Source: Cyprinodon diabolis (taxonomy: Eukaryota > Chordata > Actinopteri > Cyprinodontiformes > Cyprinodontidae). From it: a stretch of 64,000 nt of DNA. The stretch covers positions 27,449,126 to 27,513,125 of the forward strand of contig CM060064.1 in assembly GCA_030533445.1 (NCBI GenBank). The letters run 5' to 3'. Positions 47,133-60,498 of the stretch are shown piece by piece; within the stretch, counting starts at the first letter, position 1; each line of letters starts with the position of its first letter. The notes beneath the pieces are model-generated. The model was not told the origin of the DNA. It ran no database searches and saw nothing but the letters and a program-made list of their open reading frames with translations. The translations under genes and the position numbers were made by a program.

Positions 47133-47506
47133 TCACTCCCTCTCCCTCTTCCTCCAAATGCTTTCATGTCCTCTCTGAATGGCCCTCGCTCGATCCCTCC
47201 CAGCTTCCCCCTCTTCGTCTTCTCTCCTCTTCCAAATCACTTCCTGTGAAGTCTCCTTTCCTTTCTCTGAGCCCCTTCCTCCCTTCTCTCTGTCTCCTTT
47301 CTTATCTTGGAAGTCCTCTCTCTTTCTCCACACGATGTACTCTGCCAACCTCTGTCTCTCCAACGCCTCCGCCCTCTCCCGTGCCACCACTTCCTCTCTC
47401 CGTTTCCAGATGATCTCTCGCTCCCCCTCACCCCCTCCCTCGATTGCTCGCCCGTTCTCCAGGCTGCCTAGTTTAACAGTCCCTTGTTTTGATATATTAA
47501 AGTCAA
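47133..47506 (-). other. Unexplained open frame with repeated IWKRRE motif
   Basis: On the minus strand a frame stays open for about 124 codons, ending RKRERE-TGA at 47,133. It contains four spaced versions of one motif: IIWKRREE, IVWRKREDF, VIWKRREDEE and SIWRKRERE, with different codons for the same residues. The DNA is strongly purine-rich on this strand. No in-frame ATG is present and no good acceptor was found, so it is either an internal exon of an unseen transcript or a chance frame in low-complexity DNA. I do not recognise a family. Confidence 0.25.
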
Positions 47507-47529
47507 ACCTTGCCCTTCAGCCTCTCTAA

Positions 47530-49900
47530 CGTAAGGATCCTGGATGGTTAGAGGCTAGACATGGTGGCTTTACAAAAACTAACAAAGAAGTTGTTTTTTT
47601 AAGACTGCGTTGGCAGAGCTGAGCCAATTCCTGGCTGAGGTTATGGATTCAAGTGTGTTCCCCGAAAAAACTGCCCTCCTAGGTTAGGATTCGTTATCTT
47701 TGTTTTCTGAAGCACCATTTGATAGTGGTATACTGAGTCTGAGATACTGCCTGTGTCTGGTACACTGACACACACTGCAGTAGCACGTCGGTGATGTAAC
47801 ACTGTAGAATGTAGGTCACTGGATGATACCGGCAGACTCTTTGAGATGATGATGATGAGACCTGACTGGTCAGTTTTGGCCTTCCTCACTTAGGGTTCCC
47901 TGAATGGAGGCTCAACGGGGTTTAACATGAACCCAATGCACTCTGCATCAACTTACTATAGCTCATTCCGATTCAAATGGCAAGCCCAGATTTCCTGAGA
48001 AAAGAGTGTTGATGCAGATGCCTTTAACAAGAGAAAACCCAGGATCATGTTCATTCCTAATCTAAGGCAAAACTTCCAGTGCACAGACACCTTTTTAAAC
48101 ATCTCATGTTCTGCATAGTCCAACCGAAAAAGACAAGTCTGTTTGCATTAACAGTCTCCTTAAACCAGAACAATAATGCAGTCTGCAACAGTTAGACCTC
48201 AGGAGGAGGAAATGCTACACCTACAGTCCAACTGGCACAACTCGTGAGGCACTATCCATACGTGTAATGCACTGACCTTTGAAACAGCCGATTTATGAGA
48301 CAAAGTTTAAAATTTATCACCATAGTTTCAGTGATCCCCAACCATCACCTGATTTTATGCCTTTTTTTTCACAACATTTCAATTACTAACCAGGCCTGAA
48401 GTAACAGTGTTCAAGATTGTAGTGGGCGCTGGATGCATGGCAGAGGAACAGTCGCCTACACAAGTCTAGCACCACAGAGGGATTGTCTAGCAACTCCAGC
48501 TAGCCATCCATCTGGTGTTGGCCAAAAAGCACCATGGAGGATCCAGTCATACTAATGCACTGCCAGTTGAGAAGGCTGGGATGAGCTCCTGAATGCTGTA
48601 AAGAGTTATGGCAGGAAAAGAATACCAAACCAAACATTAAAAAAAAAATCAGAATCCAGGAAAAAGTTTAGCACTTGAAAAGGCAAGAGATCCAGTATGC
48701 ATTTTGTGCAGGCAATAAAAAGGAAACTCCAGGTATTCAGAAACAGAGGCGCTCTGGCCCTATATTTTAGTGCACTGAACACAGTGTAGGTCAGGTGACA
48801 ACAAAGATGACGACCCTCAATATGAACAGAAATCCTGAGTCACCAACACACTGATAAGCACTGCTAAAGAGTGGTGATTAGAGGCCCCAAGGCCAAGCAG
48901 CTGTACCCACTGATATATACAAGAGAAATCAGAATGATAATCTCATTTATCCAGTCATGCCTGATAATAGCACATCAAGCTTGACTGATGAAGTGGATGA
49001 ACTCACAGAGTGGGTAAGGGAGTACAGGAGACCTAAAACAACCCTGAATCACAGACTAGAGAATAAGAAATTCCAATGTCACAAAGAAACAACACGCAAC
49101 TATAAACCTATCTTTTCTACTTGGTGTAATCCATGAATGCACACATATACTAAATGAAACAGCACCAGTTTTAAAAAGACCAAGAAAAAAAATTACATCT
49201 TGTTCTGTCTGCAGCTGTTGCAATGGCAACAGACAATAAGAAAGATGTCTGCAGAGGAATTACTCTTTAAGAAATCCCACTCTAAGAAAACATTTAAAAT
49301 CTTCAAAGAGATAACTGCTTTGGAAAGCAATTAGCTGTTGCATCAAAACCTCCACATCATTGCTTAGTTTTTTTTGTTTTTTATCCAATGGCAGGAAAAA
49401 ACGAGACTCTTAAAAAGATCAATACAGTTCAGGAAATGATCAAAGTTTGACATCACGTCTGCCATAAAACCCAATCAATGTTGACATCTCCACTGGTTGA
49501 ATGCACCGACTCCACCTGGAGCGTTTAAACTGAGAATATTTCAAGAACAGTAATAAAATTCAGGTATAACAGTATAAAGAACAACACTCAGCTTTTATCC
49601 TTTTAAGGATGACTAATGGTAAGAAAAGTTGCATAAAAACAACCTGATATTATCTGCAGCAGTTAACAAAGACGATTGTATAACATCCTGCCGAGTAGAC
49701 CTTATACTCATAAAAAAAACAACAGGAACGTAATAAAGATCAATCTGTATAAAGTAAGTCTAATAAATCTGCCTTTTTGAAAAGAAATGGCAAAACATTA
49801 GCAGTTAGTGTTTTTGGTTTATAAAGCAAGCAGTTGATAAGTCAGAGCCATTCATTTAAAGGTTAGCTCCATATTCATGTCAATGCCACATTAATGTTTC
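47530..49900. other. Intergenic, no gene seen
   Basis: Mixed-composition DNA 5' of shc1 without recognised exons, repeats with clear ends or RNA genes. Confidence 0.5.
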
Positions 49901-50540
49901 AACATCCCCAGACTGTCCGAACATCCGTCCTCTCCCTCTGTCTGGCTTTCCTTTCCTCCACTCCCCGGCATAGATGAAAAAACGTGGTTCTCCTCTGATC
50001 CACTCTTCCGTTTGATCAATTCACAAAGTCACTGCCTTTCCATCTATCCTCTCCTCCTCTGCTTGGTCGTCTTCCTCTTCTTCTTGCCCCCCTCTTCGTC
50101 TCTCTTCCTGTCTTTCAGCAGATGGCGAAATAGTAATATTAACAGGATGGACAATGGCACTCCTTCATTGTGCTCCTCTCGTGTCTCTCATGCCCACTTC
50201 CCTTCTACCTCCGTCTGTTGGAGGGACGAACACGCTGTCTGCCCTCCCCTCCTATTCTCCCGGTCTGGGTGGGTGATGCTGCCTCCCATTCTCTCCCTTT
50301 ATGTCTCACTCCCCTCGCTCTCCCTCACAGACACACATGCGTGCGCCGCTGTACGAGCCCACCCCAACTTCTTTTCTCCCATGCTATCTCCTTCCTGTTT
50401 CCTCCCCCCATCTCCTTTCTGCAACCAGTCATTTAGCAGAGTACATGTGCATGCACAGCGAGATGCTGCGCTCTTGCACTTTAATGCACAGACTCCAGGG
50501 AGAGAGATGGGGATGTGGAAGATGTAAGGGATAGAAGAGA
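49900..50540. other. Pyrimidine-rich stretch 5' of shc1, function unknown
   Basis: The plus strand is rich in C and T and carries a 171-codon open frame (50,012-50,527) without domains or homology. It could be purine-rich 5' UTR or promoter-proximal DNA of a distal shc1 first exon on the minus strand, but no TATA box, donor or CpG cluster makes this firm. Confidence 0.25.
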
Positions 50541-51960
50541 GTACGTGTGTGTGTCGGACTGGGTTTGATCATGTCGGTAATTCAAAACTCCTCCCTTTTT
50601 CATATTTGGCAACCTGAAAAAACTGTTTAAGAGTGAAAGGAAGAGAAGCCAGCCAAAGTGGGCAGCATGACAGGAGGTCACTCTACTTAACATTGATCAA
50701 AGTAGATATAAACAAAATAAAAGCCTTACATTTACAGTGGGTTACAGCAATGAGATAAAGAGGAGTCATTGTTGAACTTGATCTACCTTCAATGCTACAT
50801 AAAACCTTTTCCACTCAATTCTGAGACAGAAACTGGTAGGGGAGGGTGGTAAAACAAAACCCTAAAATGATGTAGCTTCCTGAGCGTGCACTACCTTTTA
50901 TAAATAGACTGTGGCTTTGTTTAGAATTAACCATACAAAACTCATGTCGATAGGAGTCAGTACATAACGGCTATAGACTGAATTGCTTCTAATAACCTGA
51001 CAAATTCAGCTGCTCTAACAGAGAGGGCAATGGTCTGTAGACCGTCAAAGCATCAGAGGGATCTCCTCGTCTAAAAAGTATCAGTAAGGAAGAAACAAAA
51101 TTTCTATGGTTTTAGATTATTGATAAAAAAAACAAAAAAAAAACTGTGAAGATGGTCATCATAAAGCGGATTAACTATGGTACAACAGTAAAATCCCTTA
51201 AAGTGGTTACTGCTCAAAAACATAGTACTGTAGACTTTTCAGGGAGGCTTCTACAAAGAAACACATTTTCCAAATCATTAACAATGGATGCATTTTTGCA
51301 TCCTTGGATAATTCTAAAAAAGTTTGCTTAACTCATAAGTGATTCCCATTTTATTCTTAGACAGTTCTCACAATTCTTGAACATCTTGAAATATCTGGCA
51401 AAAGTTTTGAAAAATGTCATTATCAGGTGCCACAACAATTTCCTAAGCAGACTTCTGAGTTAATTATTTTGTTGTTAAGAATCACTTTCAATTGTGCAAA
51501 CCAATCCAAATCTTACAACATATTTTGATCGATTCCGAGCGTGTCATCATGACTGAATCCGAAGGTGTCACAAATTGGAACCAAATAGCTGCAAAATTCC
51601 AATAATCCTCATAAATCGGAAAGTTTACCCATTTTTATCTACGTGAAATCAACGAATTAGAGGCTTGCCAGAACTTAAAGTAGTAGGGAAATCATATTTA
51701 AATTTCAAATCATTCTGGCTTAAACATGTATATAAATGCACTTTTTATTAGACCATATTATCCCAAAAGTTAGAAAACTGAAATTTTTTTACAAATCCGT
51801 TTTTCCCCCCCATTATCTTATGCAGGCCAGTTAGTTACACATAAGCTTGTACACCTAAATTCGGCCAATCATATATCAACGGTCATCTGTCAATCAAATT
51901 TTTTCGGTCATAGCACCTTGATTCATATGTCGCAGCTAATATACGCAAGGGTTGAAATGA
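50541..51960. other. Intergenic, no gene seen
   Basis: AT-rich DNA. The last few hundred bases may belong to the same decayed element as the pseudo-exon at 51,984. Confidence 0.4.
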
Positions 51961-51983
51961 GAAATAAGTGTCATTTACTTTAC

Positions 51984-52252
51984 CATTGAGTTAGGTCCCA
52001 GTGTTCACGGGGATGGACGTCTGTGTCTTCGGCAGGCATAGAGCTAACACAACTAGCAGCGTTGCGAGGAAAGGGCTCACACATGTACGGCTGTAATCCT
52101 TCTACATCAAACAAAGCTTCTCCCTGTCATCCTCTTCCACAACAACTTCATCCCCTCTTTCTTCCTCTAAAAAAAAAAATGTATGATGGAGGAGACCCAT
52201 CCATGACCTCCGACACAAAACTCTCCTCCTCTTGCACGTTTCTGCTGTCCAT
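51984..52252 (-). pseudogene. Decayed exon resembling repeat-borne 'P2X7-like' fish proteins
   Basis: From ATG at 52,252 the minus strand reads MDSRNVQEEESFVSEVMDGS, then breaks at an 11-base T run. An acidic continuation (EEERGDEVVVEEDD) is in a second frame, and GLQPYMCEPFPRN with ...PREHWDLTQW in a third, ending at a donor (AATG|gtaaag). The 'GLQPYxxEP' phrase resembles a multicopy family in fish genomes often annotated as P2X purinoceptor 7-like. At least two frameshifts make it a dead copy. The family link is from memory and tentative. Confidence 0.4.
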
Positions 52253-52894
52253 AGCGTTCCTTTACAGTGTCGTTGCTAAGTGCTACTTGGTCCCAATGTA
52301 ATTTCCCATTGGGATCCTGCTAGCACTAATTTGCTAACTGGTTAGTAAGATGCTTTTGAGACACCGGCCACAACCAAAGAGCTTGCAAACCTTCCGCCAC
52401 AACAATCCCGCACTCTTGATAAGCGACTAATCACAATCACTTTATTCACTTGTGTAAAGTCACTTTGGTTACGGTGGCAAGGAGGAAGGATGCTCTTATT
52501 AACAAAACCATCTAACCCCAACTTAAAAAACAAAAAAACTTTAGGTTCCATAAAAGCCAAAACGGTAGAACAGACCAACAAGACTAAATTAGAAAATAAT
52601 ATTTAAAAAAAGGGTTTGGTAAATAAAAAATGAAAAAACCCCACAAATAACCATGAGCATTGTAAAAAGACCATCATGCTCAAAGTAAAGCATAGTGTAG
52701 GCAGCTTCTGCAATACCATAGGACTCCATTTTAAAGAAACAACACACACCACATTAATATCTATTAAGATTAAAGAATAAAACTGAGCTCTGCTGGTAGT
52801 TTCAAGTTGTGGGCTGTTTTTCTTAACCTGGAACTGCTTTGAGAGACTTCATCTATCACCACAACAATAAACCAACAGTCTCTCACAATCCACA

Positions 52895-52914
52895 AAAAAA
52901 AAAAAAAAAAAAAA
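52895..52914. repeat. Poly-A run
   Basis: About 20 consecutive A, possibly the tail of a retroposed copy, though no source is recognised. Confidence 0.8.
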
Positions 52915-54040
52915 GCTTCACATTTATCAGAGGAGGGTGGACAATTGTTTTTTCTGACTGACTCCTTCAACAAATATATGTATGCTTTAAAACTACACTA
53001 AGGTTTTTTAAGCACAGTATTAGTCTAAGGGTGTGAACAATTAAGCCTCTACATAATTTCAGGGTTTTATTTGTTACATTTGCCTAGAAGGAAGATATTT
53101 ACTTTTCCATTTAGTTGTACATGTTACAAAATATTAAAGTTGGGAAACTCTAAAATGACTCATACTGGTCTCGATTTTCACATCACTTAAACCTGACATT
53201 TTAAATAGCGTGAGTTGATTTGTTTTTTTATCCACTGTACACAATACATTACATGGCTGCAGCTCTTGAGGGAAAGTACAGGAAGACAAGAGATCCCAGA
53301 GATTGGCTTCAATATTCAAGCATATCTGATAAGACGTCAGCATAGCAGAAAAGCAGAAACAGAAACTCAGCAGATTGGATAGCATAGAAAGACTTCCTGT
53401 AACGCTTCATCACAGCACCAAAATCAAGCAACTACATGTGTTTACACCAATTACAATACAATTTGATACGATTAGTAGCAAGGAGTTGTGAAAACAGCAC
53501 CCTCCACCAGACTGCACTAAAACCCAATGAAACACATGAAACACAGTGGCCACAGTGGTTAAAAATATATATTCTATAGTATCATACAGTTTGGTGAAAG
53601 TGCATAACTAATTCTGGGCATTATGTTATATTCCATATTAGATATAAGAAGACTGTAGGGTTTAAGAAAAAAAAAAACTTTCTATGAGGATAGAATTTAT
53701 TGCTTAGCTGATATAAACGGCATCTGTTTTACACAGCCGAGGCTAATAAACTGGCCAGTGAGTACAGTTAAGCACACACACAATTAATCCTTATAAGCTG
53801 GGCTCCATGACTTCATGCTGGCTTTAGTTTTAGCTTCAGGCAACAGTAAAGGAAAACTCACAACAAAAATAGTCTTTTGAACTGCGTAATTCCCCTTTGG
53901 GATTTTTAAAGCATTTTTGAACCGAACAAATGAAGGTTTGTACATACAGAGTTAAAAGGCTGTGGGGAAAAAAAAAAAAAAAAAAAAAGAGAGAAACAAT
54001 ATATATACCTTCAAAATGCATAAATGATCTTCTGAATTTC
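52915..54040. other. Intergenic, no gene seen
   Basis: AT-rich DNA with a second poly-A run near 53,969-53,988. No exon or bounded element was identified. Confidence 0.5.
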
Positions 54041-54045
54041 ACCAG

Positions 54046-54046
<1 letters not shown>

Positions 54047-54120
<74 letters not shown>

Positions 54121-54130
54121 ATATATATAT
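54047..54130. repeat. Long (TA)n microsatellite
   Basis: About 70 bp of pure alternating AT, then a short 'ct' interruption and a few more repeats. Confidence 0.95.
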
Positions 54131-54304
54131 GGATTTTCTATTGGTTTTTCAAAGCAAAAATATAATTTTAAAATTAACTTTTTTGACTACAAGAGACTTT
54201 TAAGAGACTGGATTATAAACATAATGAAGGGATATTGTTAATCATCATAATATGTTGGCATGACATTTTTGATCTATGGTCATACCCATAAAGTAGGACT
54301 AATT

Positions 54305-54420
54305 ATGTTTAAAAATAGGGATGTCCAGGTCCAATATTGATATTGGAAATCAGTCGATATCACTTAAACGGGTATAAGAAATAACTGTCAGAAAATTAGT
54401 ACTGGAATATATCAGCCAGC
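54305..54420. mobile_element. hAT-like MITE end fragment
   Basis: 'agggatgtccaggtccaatattgatattggaaatcagtcgat' (split here over 54,318-54,359) resembles the left end of common fish hAT MITEs (agggatg...gatattggtatcgg). Only the end is recognisable. Confidence 0.4.
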
Positions 54421-57400
54421 ATTCACCAATCACTAAAAAGCACTGTAGTTCTATGTAACGTTTATTTAACCTGCAGGTTAATAATAACTTGTTACCATAC
54501 CAGCTGTAGTTGACTTGTTTTGTTTTTGACTAGAACCATTTGAATAAGTTTTCCCAATATTCCGTACCAAAAAAATAAGTAATAGCAGTATATATGATCA
54601 ACGCAAGCATTGGTCAATACTTAAAGCTGCGTTATCGTATTGTAATAGAATTGTTTATTTGCCCAACTTTTACTTCCAAAAGAGCCTTGAAATATTAAAA
54701 CGTATAATTAATTGCAGCTACTGCGTGCAGTTTAATTATTGAAATCAGTCTTCTTTCTGTAGGTGGTGCCCTGAAGAAACCTTTAATTTTAAAAGGATAT
54801 TCTTATCAAGAGCTATATGTATATAGCTAAATGTATAATACGTTAATAAATATATAAAATTAAAAAAATCTGTGATTAATCCCAAAGGGAAAATATTCCA
54901 AGTAACCTTAAAGAAAAACCTAAAAATTGATGAAATGATTAAAAAAAAGACAACTAAACAAAATAAAATTTCTTAATAATATAGGGATGAGCTAGATTTA
55001 AATTTAGTGAATTCCCACATTAACCTCACCACTTGATCAGCCACTGTGCTTCATTATGTTTATGATTAGCTCGCTGGATCATTTGAATATCTTACCATAT
55101 ACTCCATTGGCCAACACAAGCTGCCTGTGAGTCTGCAACACTAAAAACAAATAAAGACAAACAGATAAAACACAGAAAGCAAGCTGCAGCATGCTCCAAT
55201 GCAGCTTCTTGACCCCCAGCATGCTTTGCTCCCGGGATCAGCTGTGGAGAGGATCATGGGACTGCCCTGAATGGCGCAGGCACACACAGAGCACTTACTG
55301 AGAGGTAGAAAATAACAAACGGCAAGAGGAAACAAGGAAAAAACTTAAGATGTGTGAAATACTCCACTCAGCATGTTGAAACACACCTTGTGGAATGATA
55401 AGAATTAGCCAGGGTTAACTCATGTCTGTTTCAGCTTGCCTGTTGCTATGTAGCAAGTGTTTTGTTTTTTTTTGTAGACTATAAAGTTCTATAAAAACTG
55501 CATTAAGTTGCTACTTATTGAATAATAATTAAAAAAAAAAATCAGAACCAACTGAACAAAATTTAAATACAAATGCAGTAGGGAGCATCTGCTATCTGGT
55601 CTGTGAAAGTCTATGCTGATGTGCCCAGCGCAATCCTGTTGATAGGCCAGGGCAAAAGAATAAGAGCAGAAGACGCAAATCCATCTAGATGCTCACTTGG
55701 ACCCTCTCCTGCACCATCAGGGCAGATTATTAAGACAGAAAATTCTCAGAGAAGAGAATGAACAGGGGACATTGGTGCAGCTGAGAAAAGACATGCCTGG
55801 ATGCAAAAGCAGCTGAAAAAAAAAAAAATTATGTTAGCAAAATACAGACTGAGACTTAGATTGGCCAGACATTCAGCAGGGAGTCTCTACCCAAACAGTA
55901 CATATGTCGGTTGGCTATTTTTGGTTGACTTTCCCCACCCCCAAATCCTCCCACCAGCCACAATCCCTCATCCCTATCTCCTCCCATCACTCCTTTCCTG
56001 CTACCCATGGCCTTGCTCCATTTACTCTACCACTTCCACTCACAACTTCCTTTTTGCTGCAAGAGTTTGTTTTCATGCTTTGTTTAACCACCTAATTATA
56101 ATCAGCAGATAGTAACTAACTATTTTTTTTTTTTTTTGCACATATAAAATAATTTTATATCTAATCAAACAGGTTGCCTGTACAAAATGGAAATAGAAAT
56201 AAACTTTATCTTCCCTGAGTTATCTTCTTCCGTCTTGGCAGTATCTTACAGGGCTGTAGCGCCTCCTGAACCAGGCTTTTTTATTACAAGCGCCATTCAT
56301 GGGTATATGTCTAGGCACATTAACAAAAAAAAGAGTGGTGAATATTTTACTGAATTGCATCTTAAGCACCATCTTCTGAATCAGGTGTGTACAGCTACTG
56401 TATAGAAACCTCATAGAAAAGCTTGAATATATTGACATGCAGAATCTAAATGCTTGACATTGTAAACGTCATAAAAAACACCTTTTCAATACGAGCTGTG
56501 TGAGGGTATGCTAAAACTACATAAAGCTAGCTTGTTATAGTGGTCATACAGACAATGCATAGCATACAAAAATTTAACCACTGAAGACATCAGTTATTAC
56601 AATATTAATGCTGTTTTGACTCCAGTTGTTGCATTTTCAATATAACTTGGTAAAGTATAGAAACGGTTCCACATATCCGTAACAAGTGGAAAAGCCAAAA
56701 AAGTTAGTAGAGGCGTGCCTGAGAAGGGAAAAGAGATAAAGAGGCCAAATCGAGTTGAATTTTCTGGTGTGTTTAACATCACTTTCCTGCTGCATAACCC
56801 AGGGTAATTGAGCTGGATTCATAAACTTACGGCTGGACATTCTCCGAGAGCAAACCTCGTTATTGTATAATTTACAGAAAGTCTTTGAGGTCTTGAAGCA
56901 GCAAAGCAACAACAAACCATCACTGCATGTACCTCACTGTATGATGCTTATTCTCTGCAACATACCAAATATAATTAAAAGCAAAGTAAGCCCATTCTGA
57001 GGAAGTAGATTACTTTTAAAATAAGTTGAATCTTAATACAGCTACATTTACCACTAGTTTAGTCATTTTATGCATCAAGACCTTATTAGACCTTTAGCTT
57101 ACACAGTGCACTCAGTCATGAACATGCAGCACTGAACCATGCAACCACAGGAGGAAACACAGCTCAGGCTCTGGCCCACTGCATAAGGCAGAAACGGACA
57201 ACCACAAGCTATGAAATCAAAAACAAACTCCTATGATTCCCCCACAACACAAAAACAGAACCTGACAGCACTGTTAGACGTAAAGAGAAACCCAGCGCCT
57301 TATCTTTACAGCATTGGTCTGTAACATAGTGCTGAACGTCCTGTCAGGAAACAGAGTTTCTACAATTAAAAGACTTTATTGGTGCTTAATGACATGCATT

Positions 57401-58230
57401 TTTCTTTATGAGAAATTTGGAAGTTATTTGTCGGACAGCTGAGTAGCAGAGGGTGTAGCTGTTTCAACATGAAAAAGCAACAATACAAATCAAATGTCAC
57501 CCTCTTCTATCAATCGGCACTACGTTTCTGACTGAGAGGGTTTCTGACCGATCCCGCTTTAATCAGACTCTGGCAGTGTCGTGACAGAGTGACCATGACG
57601 GTTCTCTCAGATTGACAGATCACATCTCAGACTGTCCTTCTGCGTGTGTCATGTTTGCCCTTATATGTTCATATGTGTGAGTGTGTGTTAGTTTTCGTTA
57701 GACTACTGTCATGTGTCAGAATCTGTCTTTTTTAGGTGTGTGTGTGTCTGTGTTTGGGAGGGGATTTGTGGCTGATTGCACCTTCTTCTCGCCTACATTT
57801 CATCAGATGACTATAACTTCCACCATTTAATATCATGTCACGGTCTGCTGGCCTGAGCCTTGTGGCTGACCCTGATAAGAGCACGGAGCCTGCTGGTTCC
57901 AGTCACCTCAATCATCCCGTGTGGCTTTCAGTCTGTTTCCATAATAGTGCATCTACCCTTCATTCGTTCACTATGAACTTCAACTCTGTCACAGTGACCC
58001 TGTTTCAGAGCATCTGAGGTGTGTAGAGGCTGGCTGGTCACCGCAGATAATGACTAAGAAATAGACGAGAATGGCTCCAACAATTTTGTCTCATTGCGTA
58101 CAGATTTGTGCACCTCTGTGCACTGACTGACTCTACAGCTTATCTCACTGACAATTTAGCAGAGCCAGGAGCAACTTAGCTCGACACTGACAATACAAGG
58201 ACCTTTTCATAGAAGGTTTACCCTACACCA
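54421..58230. other. Intergenic, no gene seen
   Basis: Nearly 4 kb of AT-rich DNA with scattered single-base runs and a TG-rich stretch near 57,670-57,760. None of the short open frames has a recognisable motif. Confidence 0.5.
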
Positions 58231-58231
58231 G

Positions 58232-58305
58232 TGTTGGGAAGGTTGCTTTTGAAAAGAGATATGTTATAAAATACGAGTTAATAAAAGGGGCACGGAGACA
58301 GGTGT
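58232..58305. mobile_element. Fragment of a hAT-type MITE
   Basis: 'agtgttgggaaggttgctttt' is the characteristic start of a widespread fish MITE. No matching right end is nearby. Confidence 0.4.
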
Positions 58306-58484
58306 CTGCAAGAATCCAAAAGTCAGAGTTTGTTTTGTTACAGGGTTGGATTATTGGCCTTTGCACATCTCATTTTAAGTTATCTAATGCCATCACGTAT
58401 GTGAAAAACGAATATTCAGAAGAAAAAAATATAATATACCGTATATCTTTTTAATAGGACAAGGCAAAATGCCTTCTGAAAACA

Positions 58485-58519
58485 TTTGCAGCAATTCCTT
58501 TACGAGGAATTGCTGCAAA
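58485..58519. repeat. Perfect 15-bp inverted repeat with 5-base loop
   Basis: The arm 'tttgcagcaattcct' (58,485-58,499) is followed by the loop ttacg and its exact inverse (58,505-58,519). It would form a strong hairpin in single-stranded form. The surrounding 0.5 kb (repeated 'tttccatt') looks like an unnamed interspersed repeat. Confidence 0.9.
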
Positions 58520-60498
58520 GGAATTAGCATTGTTTCCATTACTAATGTGCACAAAACTAAGATGATATTCTGCTAAGTTTGAAAAATGCAACGTTTATTA
58601 ATTGTGCTATTTCCATTAAATAAAAATGCACTTGAATACAGCAGTTGTAAACACATGTGGTATATCCATATTTCAGCCACAGCTCTAGGTGGCGCCATCA
58701 TTCTCAGAATACTTCTGTTTTTTCCTCTTTTCAAGGAAGTAAGGTCCAACTGCAGATCACGGGACTCGTGGGATGTGCGTTTCCATTGGAGTTTTGGAAA
58801 AATATATATACGAATTTCAATACGAAAAACCACCTCATTCAAGCATAAAACTTAACAAAAACTTGAGTTTCTCTAAAATTGCAGTGTTTCCATCTAGAGT
58901 ATTTATTTTCATAGTTACAGTTTGTGCAATTTGATGGTTAAGGGAAATGCAACTAATGACTCCACATATCCAGCCAGGCTTCCCAAAGTTAATTGCGAAA
59001 AGAAAACTAACATCTAAATGATCTTAATTGACAGGCAGAGTGTGAGCCTGGTCATTCTACACATAAAGTTTGTATTTCAACCTTAGTTCCCAGCGTTACC
59101 ATAACCATTGTCATTGACATAAATCACTTTTATTAAATTCTTTGGAAGCTTACTTTCACTTCATGCTTTCACCACATTGAGAGCAATGTGTTTCCAAATG
59201 CAGTCAGCAATCGTGTTAAGTAATCATGATTTAAATGTAACTAACGGTAACTATATCAGCCTCAGGGAATGTCTTTAAATCAATAACTCTACTAGTCTCT
59301 TTGGTTTTCAATAAAAACAAACATATCAGTCCTAGCAGATTAATAAAATGTATCCCAACAAGAATTTTCAACTGTCCAGTTAAGTATAAAGACAGTACCC
59401 TTACAATTAGGATTTTTGTACTTAAAGTATACAATATTGGGAAACCAAACATAGAAAAACAGCTTAAAGACTTTCACCTGTAATAAATATAATACATATC
59501 TAACAATTGCAATAGAATGTAATGTAAACCGTAGAATAAACGGTGCGCGTAGGCTGAAACAGAATCATAGCTCCTCTTTTTAAAAGGCTGATAAAACCCT
59601 TAAACCTTTCAAGCATTTATTTATATTTTGGATTTAAGAAGAAAATGATTTTTCATTATGATGCCATCTTAAGGCCATAATCATTCTTCCCTCCTTCATA
59701 CAGCCTGTGAGTCAAAGTGTAACAACAGCGCTTAATATCCGCTACAGAGGTTGAGTTTTAAGAAATAAAGATCACAAATATTGACAGATGATATGGGATC
59801 TGCCAACACTGAGCTCAAATATGTCAAAATTAACCATTTAATTGATAAAGCATTTCCTGCTGTTTAATCAAGCCGATTAAACCTAGCTAAATATTACAAA
59901 TCTCTTTACTTTCTCAGCTTTAATTACATTATTTATGTCTTCAAATCAAATGTCTCTGTTTTGGTTGAAGTATTGTGTGAGGACGTAAGTTGGAAAGCTG
60001 CAGAGATTCTGAAACCAATCCTTAAACAAACTTGCACTTAAACTCCCCACAGGCCACATCTGTATTTTACATGTCTAGACTAGCCTGATGTGGTCAATGG
60101 AAAATCTGAACTTAAATATGCATAAAGCAGCCTTTCTACTATCAATCTGTTTGAGCTTGTTTTATTTAGAAAAAGCCCTGTCTTTGTCCATGTGCAGCAA
60201 TATCAGCACATGTAAAAAGATAACGTGTGTAACGGATGTTGTTGCTAAATTGATTTTAACGATACATCAATTTCAAACGACTGCAAGATATATAATCATT
60301 GCAAAGTCAGTGTGCATTTATTACATTGCAAAGACATGTTTAGAATGCACATTGCTCTTGAATGCACGCTTTTATGCTATCAAGTTATTCAGCCAGTTCT
60401 AAGGGCCCCATTGCAGTAGATACAGATGATGCCCAAAAGGGTGAAGTTCACATAGATTAATGGAAGAATCACCCCCAAAAATATCATAACGTGCAGAC
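58520..60498. other. Intergenic, no gene seen
   Basis: Non-coding AT-rich DNA. Sense/antisense pairs of short open frames near 58.6-58.85 kb lie in the putative repeat and show no protein features. Confidence 0.5.

Noticed and set aside
50012..50527. 171-codon plus-strand open frame
   Set aside because: Pyrimidine-rich low-complexity DNA, no domain or recognised homologue, no splice context. Kept only as a region of unknown role.
53930..54241. 103-codon frame spanning the TA repeat
   Set aside because: Made of (IY)n from alternating TA; not a protein.
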